From Acridotheres tristis (Eukaryota > Chordata > Aves > Passeriformes > Sturnidae), in NCBI GenBank assembly GCA_037013685.1, contig CM072889.1:8131976-8195975 (forward strand): 64,000 bases of DNA, read 5' to 3'. The translations under genes and the position numbers were made by a program. The notes beneath the pieces were generated by a model. The model searched no databases and was not told the DNA's origin. It saw only the letters and a list, made by a program, of their open reading frames with translations. Shown piece by piece: positions 1 to 27,000 of the stretch; position 1 is the first letter of the stretch, and every line of letters starts with the position of its first letter.

Positions 1-3000
1 CCAATGCAAGTGTTTGTTCTCTACAAGCATTAAGTAGAGATGGAACAACGGTGCCTTTATTTTCTTGGGAATAAACACACTGTGATTCAACAAAAGGTTT
101 AATACTTCTGAAGATAAAATGTACCTTGTGTTCACTTTTTTATGAACAGGTGCCATTTTTGGAATAGGAGTAGTATTGCAAGTGTTCCTAGGAGAGAAGG
201 AGATCATCTCAACCTTTCAGCAGTTTGCCGAAAGAATGCCTTAATGTTTGCAGTGAACAGCATCTCATGTTACAATCAAGAATGATGGGGTTTGAGAATC
301 AGGGCCCCCATCACTGTTTCCAGACTAAGTTCTGAAGACATCCCTGCCCTGCACCATTTCAAGAACCACACTACTGGTTTTCAATGTAACATGGACCCAT
401 CACTCAAACTGGACTTGCCCTCTCATCACCACACACACACATTGTTCTTCTCAAACCAGCAGAATGGGTTTCAAGGACAGCAGTGCTCCTGGGGTGCTGG
501 TGCAACACAGACAGCTGCCCAAAGGGATGCTGATCCTGAGCCCTGCTGATATGATGCAGAAGACAGACCAAACAAAGGGCTGCTGCCTCCTGGAAGCTCC
601 ATGCTGCAGCAGTGGGATGGTCAAACAATGTGAGCACGACATTTATACTTTCTCATCTCCTATCCCTCCTTCTAGTCAGCTAGAAAGGAGTCCTAGAGTC
701 TTCTAGTCATGTTCTTCTCTATTGGAGACTTATTTTGTAGTGAAGACCTGCTCTAGAGAAGCAGTATGAGCTTTGTTTCAAGCCATGTATTTCAGTGAGA
801 TGAAAATATGGAAAGTTAACCAGAGTCTGAAGGCCTCAGCTTGGGCTCCCAACACTCCAGTCCATCTGACTCTTGCAGGCTGACACGGCAGGGCAGGACC
901 ACTGCGGGGCACTTGAGACAGCGTGGGCATCCCAGGCAGTAGGCAGGCTCACTATGCTATCAGCCCTGGCTGGTGTTCCCAGAGCACTGGGCGAGGGGAG
1001 TGAGCATGTGGAGCAAAGGAAACCTCTTCTCCTGCAGCTCCTATTAACACACTTGCCAAGGGCCACAAAACTGCTTTAGCAGGGAGTGTACCAGATGGTG
1101 CTGATGCCCTGTCTTCTTGCTGTGCTGGCAGGAAGGATCCTGGCTAGGCATCCAGCCAGATGCCCATTTGGATGCTAAAGACCTCTCTGCTCCATAAAAA
1201 TGGCCTGGACAGGGGGAAGAAGTGTTTGTGACTACTAAGAGGGAATGGTGCATCATCTAGTTTTGTTTTGGATGCACACATAAACAAATACATGTTTGTA
1301 TTTGTAATACAGGGATAGAGCCAGATCAGTCAAAGGAAATATGCCGCAGATCACTGAAGTCTTTCCTTCTGAAGTCATCTTCTTAAACTGTTTCTGTGAT
1401 CTACGTTCCAAGGTAAGTCTTGAGAAGATATTTGCATTGACCTTAGGCTTCATTGTTTGCATTCTATCAAGGAAACTACCAGACCAACAAAAACAGTACA
1501 ATTTAGTTAATTAAGCCATTGGATTTGTCTGAGTCTATCAGATTTTGGCTCTTTCATTAGACACAAACAAAATATCCTAATTACAGCTTTTTTTCCTTCC
1601 CATCAGATTCCTGGCATCTCCAAATGGGCAAGAAAGTGTCAAGCAGGGCAAGGTTCAACTTAAGCTTTCAATGGCATGAAAGCCACAACAGGTGATGGGG
1701 CCAGACTGTCCCACATGGGACTGTCTCACAACCCCCACGAGCTCTGCAGCACTAAATCAAACACTGCTCTAATTCTGTGCTGGGCTGGACAAGAACAACA
1801 CTGTGCTGCCAGTGCTATTATAGTTGCTATTTTCAGCAAGTTAATGGAACAATGTATCTATTAAAATGGATATCAGAAGTTCATTCACTTCAGAAAAGAA
1901 TACAGATAAGGAGTGAAGAAGAAAGATTTTTAAAAATTATTTTCCAAATCTGCCACTAATTTTGAAGTTCAGATTTCCAGAGTTTTTCCTCGAGATTTGA
2001 GTAGCTGCTTTGCCAAGGCAGTTGTTTGTGGCTGGTTCCCTGTGCATATGCCAATGGACATCAAACATTATAGCATTAAAATCAACGAAGTGACAGGTAC
2101 ACAGTTCCCACTCAGACAAACACTCCCTGCTCTGGACAAAAGACAAACCTATCAGCTATTCTGATGTTTTAAAGCACTTTCCTTTATCAAGTCCTAAATT
2201 AAGTGGATAAGAAGCTGAATTGGGCCAGTTCTGTTTTATAGTCAGCAGGGGAACATAGTCCTGATTTCATTACAGAGAGAATTTTATTTGATCTTATCTC
2301 AATATTACAGGCTTTACTCACTAATAAAACTCTAAAAGCTCTAAAAGAACTCAAGTTATTTCCAGCAGAAAAGAATTATGAAAGCAATCTTAGATAAAAG
2401 AGGGTAGGAGACACCTTCCTAGAAGTAGCATAGCAACAGTTGTGGGGGAAGTAGGCAAGGCAGATCAGTCATGCGAGTCAAAATACAACAAGCACCACAC
2501 TGCTTAAATATAATTAGTTCAAGACTCTAATATAAAAGCATCATGCCTGTTTTCAGATAGCTTCATGAAAGCACAAAAATATTTTCACTGCCCTCATCAC
2601 AATTTGCCCAAAGCAGACATTCGGATCTTGCTCACTTGGTAGCAAATTGTCAAGAAAGAAGAAGCATGAAAGCATGTAGCATTTCAAGGACATAACTCCG
2701 AAAAACTCCAGGGCCCAGTCCCAACCTGGCATATACAACAGCTTGAATAAATGATAGACATACTTGAGCTTGTGGACGCAGGGCACCTGTTGATCTCATG
2801 AGGGAAGCCTGCCTTAAACATTTAGTATCAGTTGAAGAGGCAGAATTCCTTTCTCTATAAGCTGACATACCTGCAGGCAAACCACCTGCTCTAGAATTTA
2901 TTTCATTTTGCCCTCAGCTAAAGCTATTGAATTTATCCCTTGGATACTCCCTAATGTCACTGAGATTCATGTCAACCTGGAAAGGATGAAGGAAACTCTA

Positions 3001-4057
3001 CGCAAGCAGCTGAAATCTCACAGCTAAGGAAGACTTCAGCCTGTAACGGCAACCACTGAGAAAAAGCCATAGCCAGACAGGACCCTATTACAAGCAGTTG
3101 CCTCCATTAAAGACACATTATTGGCTTTGTGATCTGACAGAAGGAGGTGTAGATCAATCTGCTTTTTTTACTAACAGTTAATGGTAGACACAGAGTAAGC
3201 TGAGCTCTGTTCTGAACCCAACCATTTAATCTGAGAACACTGCACTGGCAGCTATCACATGCAAGAAGCAAATTAAATTAGTTGCACTGCAGAATCACGA
3301 AGGACTTGATGTGCTTCAATAGAGTAAGATCTGCAAAGGGGTTGGGGCCAACGGTTAGGATTCTAATAGTATTAACTGGCTGGGAATTAGCCATGAAAAA
3401 GTGCCATGTCATCTGACGAATATATAGTGGATGCTCCTTTCAAAGGAGAGCACACCGACAAAATTGTAAAGTTCTTATAAAAACAAACTGTAGAAGTAGG
3501 AAGAGCAATAACAGTTAGGAAAAGGACAGCAAGAGAAAACCTGGAAGATGCGTAACTCTCAAGGAAAGCTCATTAGGGCTGAAGGAACCAGCTTAGTGTT
3601 GCAATTGTCTACTGGTAAAAAACCCTTACCAATAAAAAGCCTCCCACAAACAAAAACCCAACAGATTTTTGCGAAATATTTTGACCCCGATGACTTGTGA
3701 GAGGCTAGGAGTCTAAAGAGAATTTAAGAAACAAAACATTCCATTCCATTTGGCCATTAGTACACAGGAGTTCCCTACGTCATTCACTCTGGTTGAGTCT
3801 TTTGCTCAACCAGAAACAATCTCTGCTTTTGCCTTTAACACAGAAGGAAGCTCAGGCAAACCCAACCCAGTCCCAGCTGCCCTCAGAGGCAGCAGGAAGA
3901 CCCCGAGTGTTCTCTTGCTGCCTCAAAGCACAACAGTTTCTGTAGGGAGCTGTAAATGACTCTGTGACACTAAACTGAGAGAAACATTTGGTACAGCTAA
4001 TGCTGACACATGCAGGAAATACACTGCTCTAGTAGACTCGAAATACCCAATACATAC
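1..4057 (-). other. PAK3: PAK3 intron (partial), no exon recognised
   Basis: No kinase-domain peptide such as the glycine loop, HRD or DFG segments could be found in either strand. Short frames here are random. Sequence is AT-rich and non-repetitive to the eye, apart from a short CA run near 430. Confidence 0.7.
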
Positions 4058-15016
<10,959 letters not shown>

Positions 15017-18000
15017 CTGCAAAGCACAACACAAAACATGCCTGTCATGGGAAGATGCCAAGGCTGGTGGCCTGGGCCGGAAGAGAAGAGGAAAAGCTTT
15101 CTAGTGGACTTAGAAAATCTCTCTGTTAGAAATTTGTTCTGAATAAGGTTGCTGCTGGTTGTGGTAAATAAAACCAGTGGATAATTCCTAAAAAGCAAGG
15201 TATTACCCTTAAAATACAGGTTTTTCTTTATCCCAAATGTTTTTGCAGTTTTTCTTTGTAACTATTTCCCTGTAGTTGTTTACAATCCAAATTTTCCTCT
15301 AAAACAGACTTCCAAAGTAAAAGTTAAACGACTTACTGAAACTACCTGGCATTGCAGTCAATTATTTTTTATTATGTAAGAAACAAGGTCCTCGTTGAGG
15401 GGATATGGGTAGTAAGCAACACTTTATAAAATTAACTGGTTTAAGACCCCAAAATAGAGTATAATTTCAGACAGATGAGAATTGATGTGGGCTATACTGC
15501 ATCTTTTTAAAGGTTATGATTCTACAGGCACCTTGTCCTCCATCCCTTAAAATCAATGTGGCCCCTTTTACAGAAGGTACATGCACATCACTGTGAATGT
15601 GTTCTGGATCTCTCCTCATGCTTCACAGATAACACAAGCTATTGCCCTCATCAGCTACTCTCTTAAATTTAAAGGGAAGCAATTTGTTTTTCAGCTATGG
15701 AAGCTGTAGGTTTTTTTCAGAAGTATCAATCAAACATGGTGACTGTCAGAGAGAGGTCCTGAAGCTCCACTGGCAACAGCAGCACTGCTCTTCCTTTAGT
15801 CAGGTAAAGCTGCCATGGTTGAGAGAGTTTTTGGGGTTGCATGGTTGGTCTTGGATTGCCTTGTTGTTTTTTTTTTAGAATGGAGATTAACATTTTCCAC
15901 AACCACATTTATTTTGATAAAACTGTAATTTTGCCAGATTTATGGCTGGTACATTAATAGGAAATAATGAAATCCACATTGCCTTAACTGACATTACCTT
16001 ACAAGTAAAAGCTAAACTGAAAACATTTAGAGCTGTTCACTTTAAACTGTTTTTCATGACATGGGCATTTTAGCCTTTGTTACCATTTTAAAATTGCCAC
16101 ACATAAAATGAACACTTTTTAAAATTAGTTGACTTACATTTTCCATTACATCTAAATTACATCCCAAAACATCAGTTTTGAGATTCAAAGCACCAGTCCA
16201 GTGAAAAGAACAACAAATGAAATATACCATCACACCTCTAGTTTGCAGCCATCCTTGAATATCTAGATCTTTGTGGAATCCCACGGACCCATCCTAAGGT
16301 CACACATCTGAAAACTCTAGCAACAGCCAGGTCCCAATCCTCTCCCTAATACAGACAGCATGGAGCAGCGATCCTGGAGATACTGATTCACAAACACACA
16401 CTTGAAGCTGCTACTGACCCCAGTTGCCCACCTCCATCATGGCCGCAGTTTGAATGGGCACATTCCCAGCTGCCTTCAACTGGTTTGTGTTAAATTAGTG
16501 ACCTGACCTTTTCTGGCATCTTTTCCCTGCAGCAAATTAGGGAGACCTCAAACAATTGCTCTGCTGGCAGATCAATGTGGTGTTCACCATCCAAAGAGGA
16601 CGTCTACTCATAGGTTCACACTGTGTCAACTGCCAGACTTCCCCCACACCATGGAGTTGTTCACCTCCACCTGTCACTGCAGGCAACACTGAACCACAGG
16701 GAGGCATTGACCAGGTGTTGTTCTCTAGAGCTTTGCCTACAGGCCTAAAAGCATGGAAAAGATCACACACTTGTAACTAATGGAGTAATGTATTGGAGGC
16801 AACTGTCAGAGAGAAAGATGTGTTTGTCATTTGGACCACACCATCTGGGAAAGCGCAAGTGATGCTTCAAAGAAACCATGGTCCCCAGCATGTGTCTGGC
16901 TCCCAAGAGAAGGCTCTGCCCACACAGTCCCACTGTCCATGTAAAGATGTGCTCATGTGCTCTGGTGATGGAGGAACACAGCTCACCCTCCTGTTGAAGC
17001 ACATACACAGGCAGTAATGTGCTTTGTATCACCCAGAAACAGCTGTAATTGTGCCCAGACCAGAGTTTGTGCCGGTCTAGTTTTCATGTGCAGACTAGCC
17101 TACTTACCTAGAGAACTAAATGCTTTGTAGATTGAGGTCAAACAGTTAATATTACTAATCTTCGTGATTTCCATCCTGAAATGGTTTTCCAGGTTTTCTA
17201 GTAAGGAAAGCGAGGGGGGAGCCAGTAATGAGAACTACAGTATGTTAACAGGGAGATCCACAAGTACTGTGTTTGTCATCCTGGTGAAGGGAAAGTCCAT
17301 GATGCCCAGGTTTCTGTGCAGAGTTCCCAGCTTACAAAGGCCAGCAGAGACATCTGGACACAGCTCCCTATTCCTCCAGCAATCCTCAAAGACCAGGTAG
17401 CTTATGCAAGCAAGGCTTTTATTTTCTCTTTGAGCCACCTACAAATAGTTTTCCAGTGCCAAATACAGCCTTCACTCCCAGGATGATCTGTGTGAAGCTG
17501 ACCACAGGAGCACCAAGGCATGTTTTCAGCTTGTTATCAAAAGCAAGGCAGTTATTCCGAGAAGTCTATTATAGGCTACAGTTTCAGTTGTCCCTCAGAA
17601 TGGGATAACCGTATCTGTCACTGAATCTATTTGTAAACAATAAACCAGTCTGCTGAAATAGGCCCTCCCTTGGGACTTCATCCCACAAAGAATACTATTA
17701 ATGGTTTCTGGCCAATTTGCCTATGATGTAATTATTTCCAAGATTTTGAAAGAAACACTATATTTTGTTCAGAGCTGTTTCAGCTCAGTTTCAACAACTG
17801 TACAAAGCTCTTTTATTCACTTCTAAATCAGGAAAAAAAAAGAGGGGGAAGATAGCCTAGAAGAATTAACGGTTGACAGTAACTTTCTAAAGCTGGTCTA
17901 AATCAAGACTAAGGCAAACCACAAAGCAATACACACCAAGAGACTTAAAATTTATCGTTTTACTGATCAGAGGAATCTATCTGCTCTTCCATTCATTCTA

Positions 18001-21000
18001 ATTTAGAGATTTTTCATGTGCCACTGCATCACGATGAAAGAACGTACCCTATCACATAAGACACCATATTTTAAGCACTTTGTACTGACTTACTCCAATG
18101 CAAACTTAGAGAAAACCTGTAATGAATGGAGGAGCAAGAAGATGTATTCAGCTGGGAAAACTCTCAGGTTTACATTGCAGAGACCTGTCAGCAGCAGATA
18201 GTTCAAGTTATACTCTATTCTGGGGCCAGGTTTTCCTGCCGTTATAACAAGTCCTTGGTCCTGCTTGTCTAGTTCTGATGAACTCCATCAAAACCCACTT
18301 TCTGTCTATTGAAAATTATTATGGCATATCCATATATTCAGTTCATCAAATTCTGGTGTTATTTCTCTTTTTTTTTCATTGTTTGGGAGTTTTGGGATGT
18401 GGAGTTTCTTTGGTAGGTTTGTGTTGGTTTGTTTTTGTTGGTTTGTAGGCTGAAATACAGCTACTAGAGCTTGACAACACCCCACCTGGGCCATGAGAGC
18501 CACCCAGGCTGTCAGTAGGGACAGCTTCTGGAGAGGCCAGCTGGTGCTCACCTAGAGGATGGAGTGCACAATCAACAGGATTTTCTTCATCTCAGTCCCC
18601 AAGGACCCCATTAGTGCAACCAAGGCAGTGCTGGTAACCCTTTTAAAAGAAATTTGTAAGGTAATCACTCTTGTGCAACAAAGAGGACAGGTCATCTACT
18701 TCCAGGGAAAATCTTGTCATTGCCCATCAACTTTAAGGAAGCATTTAAAGAGACAGACTGCTGTACCAAAATACAACAGTGTCTTTGAGTGTGTTAGCTA
18801 GAGTTTCCCAGACAAATGGCAAAAGCTAAAATTTAATTCTCACCCAAGTCAGCTGCTTCTACATAACTATTGCAGGGTTACAGAAGATGATCCAAAATCT
18901 ATTTCCTTCCTTCTTACCTCTTCCAATCACCAGTTTTGTTAAGTGAGAAGACAATCACTGACTTTAAATATTTGGCATTGAGCCTCTGTGACTCAATTCC
19001 CCCTTTGCAAAAGCCTGTCTTGTAATAATTCTGCATCTAGTCCTTGACAAGCTAGGGAGGAAAGGAAGAAAGATATTTGAAGCGCTCAAATGTCTTCAAA
19101 ACATAATATACACACAAAAGATTTGTTCTATTCAGTTCAAGTTCAGAGCAGAATCCCACGCTGGGCCTTGATCTCAGTAAGCTCTTCACCCCTGTGTATC
19201 TAGAGAACACTGGACAGATCTTGAATAGCTTTCTTAGGTTAGCCCTGCTATTTCAAAGTCTGCATCATTCAAACATGACTGGTTCCAATTAAAACTCACA
19301 AATAGTATCCTGTTAGCAAAGACTGGTGTTCATTTTCAAAGCCTCAGAGATACTACTGCAGCTTGTGATGCAGCAAAACTGTTGCCAAGATCACTTGACT
19401 GGAAGGAACCATGCCAATTTTCAGGCAGTAGCTTTGCAAATGTAACTTGAAGATACAAGGCTCACTCTTTGTTTATAAACACACTTCCTGTAAAAAGATA
19501 TTGTTACTTAGTTGTATGGGCCAAATTTTGCTCCCAGTAACACTTATCCATTTCCAAAAATCAATGGTGATGTAACTGAGAAGGATTCTCTCTAGATACT
19601 GAGTACTGAGACACTCTGTCCAGGTATTTACAAAGTACATCCCAGCCCAGTTCAGAACTGTATCTGCTCTTCTACATTTGCGTGTTTACTTGCAGTTTTC
19701 TCACAGCTCTTTTAAAGGGCAGTGAGTTGGACAGAACAGATACAGTGACGATTTCACTACTTTTGTGGAAAATGTTTACTGCCTTCTCTCTAATACTTGG
19801 GTAAGTTAAAATACAATACTGAGGCCTTTTTGATAAAAAATGGCCATATTCAGCATCAGCTGAAGCAGAGACAACCCTGTCTGGGTACTCAGGGTCTGTA
19901 ACAGCCCCAGGGCAGTGTGTGCTGAGCTGCTTTCACCCTCAGACTGCACGTCAGGTGCCTGCAGACTGTGAGCAAATGTGTGGGGCTGGCTCTACAAGCA
20001 AAGCATACACAGCCAAGGTGCCACTTGGTGCGAAGACATCTTTTCTAGGACTTCCCCCACATGCATGTGTTGCAAAACAACTACTGCATCCCTTTTTTAT
20101 ACAACCCTGAAAAAAAGGCTGCATTCACACAAACTACAGAAGGAATTATAACCCTAGAAACAACTAGAATGCTTCCCTTTCATATTGCCTTTCATACAAC
20201 TGCATCAAAGCACAATACAAACATTTTCCAATTAAACTTCCTCATTCCCTTCACAGCCAGGTAAACATGTTTTGAGCTGAACAAATCACTCAAGCTGAGT
20301 AATTTCTTTGATGAATGTACTCTCTACTCCTGTTTGCAAACACCCTGTAAGCAGCTTATGATTTCCTCCAATACATTAATTTATTCAGAAATTATTCTCT
20401 GTATTTGCAACTAGCAACTTTTGGCCTCTGAACTAGCGGTTCATAAGAAGCTCTCTGTGTGGAAGGGATAGCATGAATTCAGGTTGTATCCCAGTAAAAC
20501 TACTTGGGTCTCAAGTACTGGAAATAGAAACATCCATTCTGAGATGGGATAAATAAACTTCTGTTCGGAATTGCAGCATTACAAGTCTTACACACTGACT
20601 TACTTATATTGGTTTAAAATTCCCTCTTGACAGTGCACTTGCAGCAATAATGAATACAGAATGTCAAAGAATACAGAAGGTATATTAATGCAGTAGTCAT
20701 GAATTTAATGGTTTTGACTAAGCATTTCTTCAAATTTGAAAGATTATGCCCTTGGTCTGGACCTTGAATCACCCAAATTGCTAGGAGTTGGTAACGAAAC
20801 AGTGGAGCTTGTCACAACTGATGGAAATAACCTAAAAATACACTTTCCCCCTTGCTTAATTAGCATTCTCAGCATTTCTCAGTTCATGGCCTTCAAGGAT
20901 CCATCTCCCCTTTTCAAACACATAACCTACCTAACACTTAATTCAACAACTCTTCAACTTTTTCTCTGCACACTGCCACAGGCAACACTTTACAAAATAT

Positions 21001-24000
21001 ATCTGGTTTTCATATCTGAATACCGCTCAGTGCACCCGCTTTACACACCTCTTCCCACATCGTGAAACTGCTGCTCTGCAGACCCCCAGAACCCCGTACC
21101 TGCTCCAACAACAAAGGCTTCACGGCTCCTCATACAGGATCACTCTTCCAAGTGCAGCTAGTACTGGGACTTGCCCAGGTTTTCTCACGTTCCCCTTCTG
21201 TAGAAAGCTGTGGCTGTTCATGCTGTGGCTCCCAAAAATCAAAACAGAAGTACTTTTGCATAGTAAAGCCAGCAATGTTTAAAGTTAGGTGCGTACTTAA
21301 AGGCTGTGCTTAACCAGTGCCTAATGTGAGATAACATGAACAAGGATGCTAAGGCTTCAGCACAGCTGCAAGACACTGTGAAAGAAAAACTGGAGAGAGT
21401 TCCTCTCCACCCTGCTGGGGAACACCCCTACTCCAATATATTTCCTTTGTGGCTGTTTTTTGATTACATGAAAACAAAAGCAATCCATTCAAATTGTGCT
21501 CCTGCTGGAATCCTGGCCACTTACTAGACCACTTGAGCTTTAGGATGGTTACATGACCTGGGAGGGGAAGAAGTGTATTTATAGAGGGTGAACAGCAGAG
21601 AGAGATTTTCCCATTAAAGCTTGTCTAGGCATTCAGTAACACATCACCACAGCACAGCAAGGAAAGGAAGCACATTCCTACGTGTTACATCATGTGAGCA
21701 CCTCTCTCAGCATTGTAAAGTGGCAACTATTTTGATGGAAAAAGTGACTTTACTTCTTATGACAAAGGTTATGGACATATCCTGATGATGCAGAAAAACC
21801 AGCTGGATCACGAGGATGCTTCTGCCACCCAGAGAGAGCAAAGGAAGGGCTTCCTCTCTCCTGACTGCCTTGGGAAGAGCCACCAGCACCTCCACCCACT
21901 CATACCCAAACCCAGACAGCTACATAGGTATTTCTGTCATGTGTTTTTCAATAATGGTTTGAAACAAAAAGGTTGTGCTCTAAGCTACTGAATCTGGAGA
22001 CGTGCCAAGACTGACAGAGCAATGGACACTCCAGAAGCAGCTAAAGGAGAAAAAAAGTGAAGGATACCACAGACCATTTTTAAATTAATGTAGTGGGAAA
22101 CACTTCTCTGAGATAGATAAGAAACTATGAAAAAGTACCTAGAAAAGACATTTATATGCAAGAGGAAAACAAAAAACCCCACTCCCTCCTGTTTTGCTTT
22201 TTATTTACACAGCTGAAGGGCTCCACAAAACTAGAAAAGATGTCTCAGAATCAACTGTGCCTCTCAAATATCCCACATTCCACAGGACTGCATCCTTTGC
22301 CCTTGTCACACATGAAAGAGACTGTGTGAAATGAAATGCAGATTCAAACCACTGCAGATAGACTGACATAATTCTCCATATGGACCTTATTATTCCTTGT
22401 TCAGAGCTTAGGCCTCAGGTTCACTTTTGTTCTCTAGGACGACTCAAATGCAAACAAAGAAAAGCTACTTAATGGAGACATCAACATCGCAACTGCCTCA
22501 ATAAAAATTTCATTACCTTAATTCAGATTAAAAACTACCAAGACAAATGATTTGAGTTCTAATCTGAATCAGCAACTTGGAGCTAATCCTGAAGTACTGT
22601 CCAAGATCAGGCATGAGACACCAGCCCTTACGGCAAGTTACAGACAATTAAAATGGACCAGTCTGATTCCAACCCACCTGAAGGGCAGCAATCTCTCGCC
22701 ACAGGAGGGCTCTGTAACAAGTTGCTGGATCTTTGGCAGGTTCAAGCTGAATGCTTGTGGCTCATTTAGTTCATCAGTCAAAGCCCCAGAGTGGTCCAGG
22801 AAACCCAAATTTGGGCCTGCTCCTGGAAACAGTAAAGAGCACAATTGCATCTTGATCTGCCAGGGTTAGAACAATACTCATATTCATACGGTGGGAAGCA
22901 GACTCTCATTACATTCAAAGATCCCAACAGTTGCAACTCAGGACAAAAAATCGACCCCTTCTCTCACCTTTTCTGGTAAAGGCATGTTGAAGGTGAATCT
23001 ACATTAGCCTAGTAGAGATAACAGGCTACCCCACATGCCCCACCAGTATGTGAGAAATGCCCAGGAAAAATCATGCTGTGATATTGCATCAACGCAAATG
23101 TTTTCCTTTACACATCCTGCATGTCCCTTTCTGCAGAAGATAAAAAGCTCCGTTTACACTGATGTATCTGGAACCTCATAAGGGCCATGTCATCATCTCA
23201 TGCTGTCAGGAATACTCTGCTTTCTTCTGTCAACACAGCTTCAGGATGTGCAGGTTGAACTGCTAGTTCTTCTGCTAGCCTTTCACAGCTTGCGAGTCTC
23301 TCTACCATGTTCTCCTGCCTCGTATCTGCTCTTCCCCACTTATTGTGCCTCTCCAGTGTGTATCCATTTGGATGTAGGGCTTGTCTCCAAGTTCCATGCA
23401 CAGGACCACACAGCAGGCTCTGTCTACATTCTCAGCAGAGCAATATTCACCAACCAACCTCACAGAATCATCTTTAAATGGACCCAGAGCATCCCAAGAC
23501 AGACACCTCATGTTTTACTCACACAGCCTGTCATGCTGCAGCACAGGAAAGGCTGACAGCACTACAAACCACCAGCACAGGAGCTTGAATTTGGCCACTC
23601 TCAAATCAGACTTTTGATCCACAGCTACATCCAGGCTAAAAACCAGCAATCAGGGCAAAGCAATCAGAGGGCTTGGCAGATGTAAGCTTCCTCCCATCAC
23701 TATTCTCTCTCTTACCTTGTGAACAGTATCAAAGGAAACCTCTTCTTGCTTGGACTTCCATAATAAAAACTAGATATATAAGAGTCCCTTAGTTCATATT
23801 TTTGGAGACTCTAAACTCCCTCTGAACTGCAGCTGGTGCACTAAGGCTGCCTTTAATAAAACACTTGGCATCTTGCCAATTATGTTTTTCATTTTGTTTA
23901 TATTAAAAAGTAATTAAAAGTTTGGAAGAAGAAGGAAGGGTAAAAAAGAATAAAGGACCAGTTTCCCTAGTTTCTCTGCAGATGTTGCTGCTCTCTCTGC

Positions 24001-27000
24001 TTTTCCAGTTTATTCTCTACTTGACATACCTCCAGAAGGTGTGCCATGATAAACATGACCTGTTGAACGCCCAGCCTAGCACCACTCCAGCCCACTAACA
24101 GTGCTCACCAGATAAAGAGCCATGGCCCTTTGCCCTGCAATGGTCCCCACAGGCAGGGCAAGAGCTAGTTTTGCCTTGAGATGTGTGCAGCTCTCCAGCA
24201 AGGTAACAAGAGAGAAGGTAGTCTGTCCTAACTACAACTACATGCTGATGAACCACTGGCCCATGCTCAGCAGACACATGCAGACCAAGACAACAATCAC
24301 CACAGAAATCTGGAAGAGACAAGGAAGCAGCAATAGAGTGCAATAATTGAAACTTATACAGTTGCCATTTCTAGCACCTTCTAGTCACCTTTTAGCTCAT
24401 TTTGTCTTTGCAATCCTTAGCTGAGAAACTTGCTGTAGTAAACAAGACTAAATCCCAGTACCAGAGGATGAATCTGACAGGTAGTAAAAGACTGAACTCA
24501 AGGCCACCCCAGGACTGCCAGGCAGAGTTGGGAGACAAACCACACTGCAAGAAGCAAAAATAAAGGGCAGGGAATCCTCTGGATATAGCTACTGGGGCTG
24601 GATAATGACCACTAAAAAGGAGAGCATGGGATGGACTTGAAACCTCCAAATCCCAGAAGCAGAGATCGACACAATGCAAGAAGATTTGCTGTATCAATCT
24701 TCTCAAGTCATTATGGCATGTTTGGAAGGACACAGCTCTTACCTCCAAGGAAGGAAAAGGCAAAGCCCAGGCTGCCACATGCCTTTCATGTAGGAGGTGA
24801 ATATGGTCCAGATCTCACATCAGCTCTTTAGAACACTAGGGCAGGAAGGCATCATATCCCCATTTACTTCCTCAGGGAAAACATTTTGCCTTTTATTCTT
24901 TGCCAGGCCTTTTATTTACAGCTGACTAACTTCATATATCTAATATTCACCTGCTACGTTAGTGATCTTATTGTGCATAATGGCATATCTACCTTAGGGG
25001 TATTATGGATCTGGAGCAGGCAGAGGGGAGAAATGGAGCAGTCATTGCATGTACTTATTCATTTCTAGTTGCCAGCAAGACCTTGGCTTCAGAGCAGCAG
25101 GATGGGAAGATTAGGAGAACATATGTACAAATGCTATTCTTAAATAGGTCAGGGAAGAAATGACATCTATGTGCAGAAAGCAAAACAAGATCCACACACA
25201 GTTACCACAATGGTATGATATTTTTAAACTGCTTAAACAGGGACTCAGCATTTAAATGCTTCATTGCTCAAAAAACAATCTTCTGCTCCAGAGTAGTGGA
25301 GCAGTGGAGATTCCTTCCTGCCTGACTTCACATATACAACAGGAAAACAGTTCACTGTGCTCTTATGACCTAAATGAAAAAATAAAGGTGTTTGGATATC
25401 TAGTCACAATTCCTCTGCACTTGTCCATAGCCTCCTACAGAGAGTCTGCAACCACCAAGGTAAGAACAGTAGACTTGGAATGGGACAAAAAGGCCCCAGT
25501 GGTGGTGGCATCCAGGACACCTCAGTCTCAGTCCCTGTATGGAAGAATGCTCGAGCCAGCAGAGACTATTCTGGTTTTAGAAATTGCACATGCTACAAAA
25601 TCTTAGTTAGAGCAACCAGCAGGTATTCACACTCTTAGGATTCATTCCTGTTTCCTGCAAATTTTTGCTAGGACAAACCACTGAACTTCTCTGTCTAGCC
25701 ACTGATGCCTTGTACAGAATGTGGGAGCACTTTTCCAAGTCACTGGTGCAAAAGGACACAAAGTTTCTTAAATAAGCAGACAAGAGCTAAGACATTTCCA
25801 TTGCCAACACATCAGGGTACTCTCATGTCAAAATCCCTGTCCAAAATTTGCGGAGCCATCTGCAATAGCTTCTGTAAAACGGAACTGCCTCCATTGCTCA
25901 GTGAGTGCTTCGAAAGCAGCCTTAGATCCTACTGCAAATTAGTACGAATTAGTACAAAAGTACCAATTCCCAGAGCAGCAGCTGACACATGCAATCTTGT
26001 ATCAGGTCAAAGGCGCACCAAAAATAAGAAACTGAAACCATCAAAATGCACAGAAACAAATAAATAGAAGAGTAGGGGAAGAGGAAAGAGGACAACAACA
26101 GGACCCAAAATAGATTCATTGTGCCACACACACATCAGATTTATAGCACAAAAGCTTTGCAAAGAAACTTGCTCTTAAAACAGTCCATCAACATTTACTC
26201 TGCAGCTGGCTGAAGTCTACTACTGTCTGACACCCTTACTTATTATTTACAACTTCAGGCTTTAAAGAAAACTGAAGTACATTGAGGCTTTCATGAGGCA
26301 CAAAATGATAGCTCTATTGTTACATGTTCTAGAAGAAGAAAAGCAGGCTGAGAAATGGGAAGAACATCAGAGAAGCAGCACCCAAGGAGAAAAGCTGCCC
26401 AAGAAAACCTTAACAGCTCCTCTGCCTGTCTTTATTCCTCAGTCAATACAAACAAGGGCAAAGGGTCTGGAGGTGCACTGCTGTCCCAGGCACAGATGCC
26501 AGGAGGGACAAAAAGCCTCCTGAGCCTGCGTGAGGCCACTGACACAGTCAGTGAGGACCAATCCAGCTGCAGTGACAGCACTGTGTCTGAGCTGTGTCTG
26601 ACACAGCACCAAGGCACAGATGGCTCGTGACCCTCCATCTTGGCGAACACACATAGGATGTGAGCATAGGATGAGAGGTCTCCATGCTCGCTTCATAAAG
26701 AACCACAGCTGGAACCTTCAATAGGCTGGTGCCCCAACGTGTCCCACTCCCAGTATGGACAAACTCCAGGTGATTTTTGGAACTGTAAAGAGCATTTCCA
26801 CGAGCACAGAGACAGCAGTAAATCTGCTGCTCCTCAGCAAAAACTGCCACCTCAAATGGTTACCTGACTACAAGATGCCCACATCCACATTGAACAGCAC
26901 AGGCATATTCCTTTCCAGACCCCATTCCAGTAGAAGCAATGGGATACACTGCCAGTCTCCAGGCTCACAGAACCCTCTGCCTTGTGACAGACTAGTGCTT

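Noticed and set aside
16054..16284. Good donor-like GTAAGT on the minus strand near 16,136
   Set aside because: No acceptor with a pyrimidine tract at a sensible distance upstream, so no exon can be built.
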